Source: Chitinophaga sp. SYP-B3965
GTDB lineage: Bacteria; Bacteroidota; Bacteroidia; Chitinophagales; Chitinophagaceae
DNA: 64,000 nt
Reading direction: 5' to 3'
Assembly: GCF_009647655.1 (NCBI RefSeq)
Contig: NZ_WJFD01000005.1
Span: 310,001 to 374,000, forward strand
Program-made: the position numbers and the translations under genes
Part shown: piece by piece, positions 62,903-64,000 of the stretch
How positions within the stretch are numbered: position 1 is the first letter of the stretch
Layout of the letters: every line of letters starts with the position of its first letter
The notes under the pieces: model-generated
What the model was told of the DNA's origin: nothing
Database searches by the model: none
The model's input: only the letters and a program-made list of their open reading frames with translations

Positions 62903-63669
62903 ATGAAACTGTATGCATTATTGATCCCATTATTTCTACTTGGCATCTGGAAAGCCATCTCTTCCAAAGAACTGCCCGTCTCCAAAAGAACATTTATGTA
63001 TTGCGCACCTTCCTTTGATCCCGATATCTGGAAAAAAGGAGATGCTCCCTTACTGAAAGGTTTAGGGAAAACACATTACAAAGTAAACACCCGCTCTGCC
63101 AAAGCACAGCAATTCTTCGATCAGGGCCTTACACTCACATACGGTTTCAATCATGGCGAAGCATACCGTTCTTTCAAAACAACGCTGAAACATGATTCCA
63201 CCTGTGCCATGGCTTATTGGGGAATTGCAATGGTATTAGGCCCTAATTACAATGCACCCCTCATCCCGGCGAGCCTTGCAGATATCAACGCAGCCATTGA
63301 CAATGCCGTTAAATATTCGGAGGGTGGAAGTCCGGAAGAGAAAGCACTCATACATACGATGACGAAACGTTTTCCAAAAGAAGAAGTAAAAGACATGACC
63401 CCGTATTATGAAGCTTATGCACAGGCATTAAAAGAAGCCCATCTGCAATTCCCGGCAGACATGGATATTGCCACTATTTATGCAGATGCATTAATGAACC
63501 TGCATCCCTGGGACCTCTGGTTAAAAGGCGGCACGCCACAGGCTGGGCACTCAAAGGATTGTTCAACAGCCTGAAAGGACAAGGAAAGGAAACCGCGGCA
63601 GTAAGTAAACGATTTAACGAAGCCTGGAAGTATGCCGATATGGAAATACAAAGCTCCAGGAAATTTTAA
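62903..63669 (+). pseudogene. TPR-type secreted protein, internally deleted and frameshifted
   Basis: The N-terminal 212 codons (signal peptide, TPR-like SAKAQQFFDQGLTLTYGFNHG, HDSTCAMAYWGIAMVLGPNYN) match the start of a longer family of about 550-600 residues with TPR repeats. After LWLKGGTPQ the frame runs into a premature stop (63574). A different frame from 63544 (WALKGLFNSLKGQGKETAAV, ending in SSRKF, stop 63667-63669) reads as the natural C-terminus of such a protein. The middle of the gene is therefore missing and the two ends are joined out of frame. This points to one deletion and not to a sequencing slip. The remnant probably yields no functional protein. Confidence 0.75.
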
Positions 63670-63679
63670 CACACCCGTA

Positions 63680-63711
63680 GGACTGTTCGCTAAAGAGCAG
63701 TCCTTTTTTTT
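63680..63711 (+). terminator. Rho-independent terminator after the TPR remnant
   Basis: Stem GGACTGTTC / GAGCAGTCC (63680-63688 with 63695-63703, one wobble) followed by eight T residues (63704-63711). It also contains the stop codon of the convergent GNAT gene. The sequence resembles the terminator at 56478. Confidence 0.85.
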
Positions 63712-64000
63712 ATCAGCCAGAAAGAGATCTTCCTGCGTGTCACAAATCCCAACCGTTCATACAACCCAATAGCTCTTTCATTACTTTCGGATACATGCAG
63801 AAAGGGAATGATCCCTGCCGCCAGGTTACGGTTCACGAGATGGGTGATTAAGTGCCGCGCATATTTACGTCCTGCAAATTCAGGGAGGGTAACGATAGCA
63901 CTCAATTCCGTTAATCCATCCAAACGCATTCGTTCTCCCGCCATCGCTACCAGCTGCTCATCCTGCCTGATACCAAAATAATTACCCATACGTTGAGTGC
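63690..64000 (-). CDS. GNAT-family N-acetyltransferase, 5' end outside window
   Basis: The minus-strand frame is open to the window edge, so the start lies beyond base 64000; the Met at 63989 is probably internal. The visible part holds the C-terminal half of a GNAT fold: GIRQDEQLVAMAGERM, ELSAIVTLPEFAGRKYARHL with the acetyl-CoA-binding loop (R/Q-x-x-G-x-A variant GRKYAR), and the final HVSESNERAIGLYERLGF, the classical C-terminal motif. It is of the FR47-like group. The stop codon lies within the loop of the convergent terminator. Substrate unknown. Confidence 0.85.
   Translation of the reverse strand, partial: TQRMGNYFGIRQDEQLVAMAGERMRLDGLTELSAIVTLPEFAGRKYARHLITHLVNRNLAAGIIPFLHVSESNERAIGLYERLGFVTRRKISFWLIKKRTAL

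Noticed and set aside
56478-63711. Similar terminators at 56478 and 63680 as copies of a mobile repeat
   Set aside because: They share only the stem words GGACTG and CAGTCC, loops and flanks differ; likely a common terminator design in this genome.
1-64000. Mobile element, integrase, CRISPR array or RNA genes
   Set aside because: Looked for tRNA-like cloverleaf genes, spaced direct repeats, and transposase or integrase motifs; none found, although the 9.9-15 kb insert has atypical composition.

Overview
The window comes from a Bacteroidota chromosome, most like a Chitinophaga-type soil glycan degrader. This is inferred from three SusC/SusD outer-membrane pairs, many lipoproteins and Tat-exported sugar enzymes, DUF1735 (BT_3987-like) lipoproteins, a propeller-type sensor kinase and TAnnTTTG-like promoters. 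No tRNA, rRNA, CRISPR array, transposase or integrase was seen.

Layout. (1) 1-7503: end of a polysaccharide-utilization operon: SusC (cut by the window edge), SusD, a GH18 endo-beta-N-acetylglucosaminidase-like lipoprotein and two DUF1735 lipoproteins carrying LamG-like and F5/8-type-C-like domains. It looks like an N-glycan or chitooligosaccharide locus and ends at a clear hairpin. (2) 7623-9612: Tat-exported GH5 enzyme and a sugar isomerase/epimerase-like protein. (3) 9937-14983: an A+T-richer two-gene insert encoding a SAP-repeat BrxD-like ATPase and a BrxHI/Lhr-like helicase, a probable stand-alone phage-defence module. (4) 14994-17860: FG-GAP secreted protein, acyltransferase-3, a small XRE regulator and a small unknown protein. 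(5) 17973-56437: a very large catabolic locus in at least six transcription units. Nearly all units are preceded by the same 14-bp operator-like palindrome (CGKGTACGTTAACG-like), and a LacI-family gene (46656-47735) sits inside it. I read this as one LacI regulon. (6) 56509-64000: RibD-like reductase, a lipoprotein, a one-membrane propeller histidine kinase with a NarL-type regulator and an alpha/beta hydrolase, an internally deleted TPR pseudogene and the end of a GNAT gene.

How the LacI regulon may work (inference). Two SusCD pairs import an oligosaccharide. An unusual set of exported enzymes then acts in the periplasm: two Tat-exported DegT-type PLP aminotransferases, two ceramidase-fold proteins, a Tat-exported Gfo/Idh/MocA oxidoreductase, a Tat-exported amidohydrolase, and a soluble-dehydrogenase-like propeller paired with a HiPIP. 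A FucP/NagP-like permease carries a sugar inwards, where NagA-like deacetylase and NagB-like deaminase imply an N-acetylated amino sugar. An NRAMP-fold transporter lacking its metal ligands heads a second branch with an SDR, a DapA-type aldolase and an M20 amidohydrolase. The substrate cannot be named from sequence alone; a modified amino sugar is the best guess.

The three points most worth a second look are the BrxD-BrxHI pair, the duplicated exported aminotransferase/ceramidase-fold cassette with its operator series, and a second operator family (ATCCCC-N6-GGGGAT) around the two-component system at 58-62 kb.
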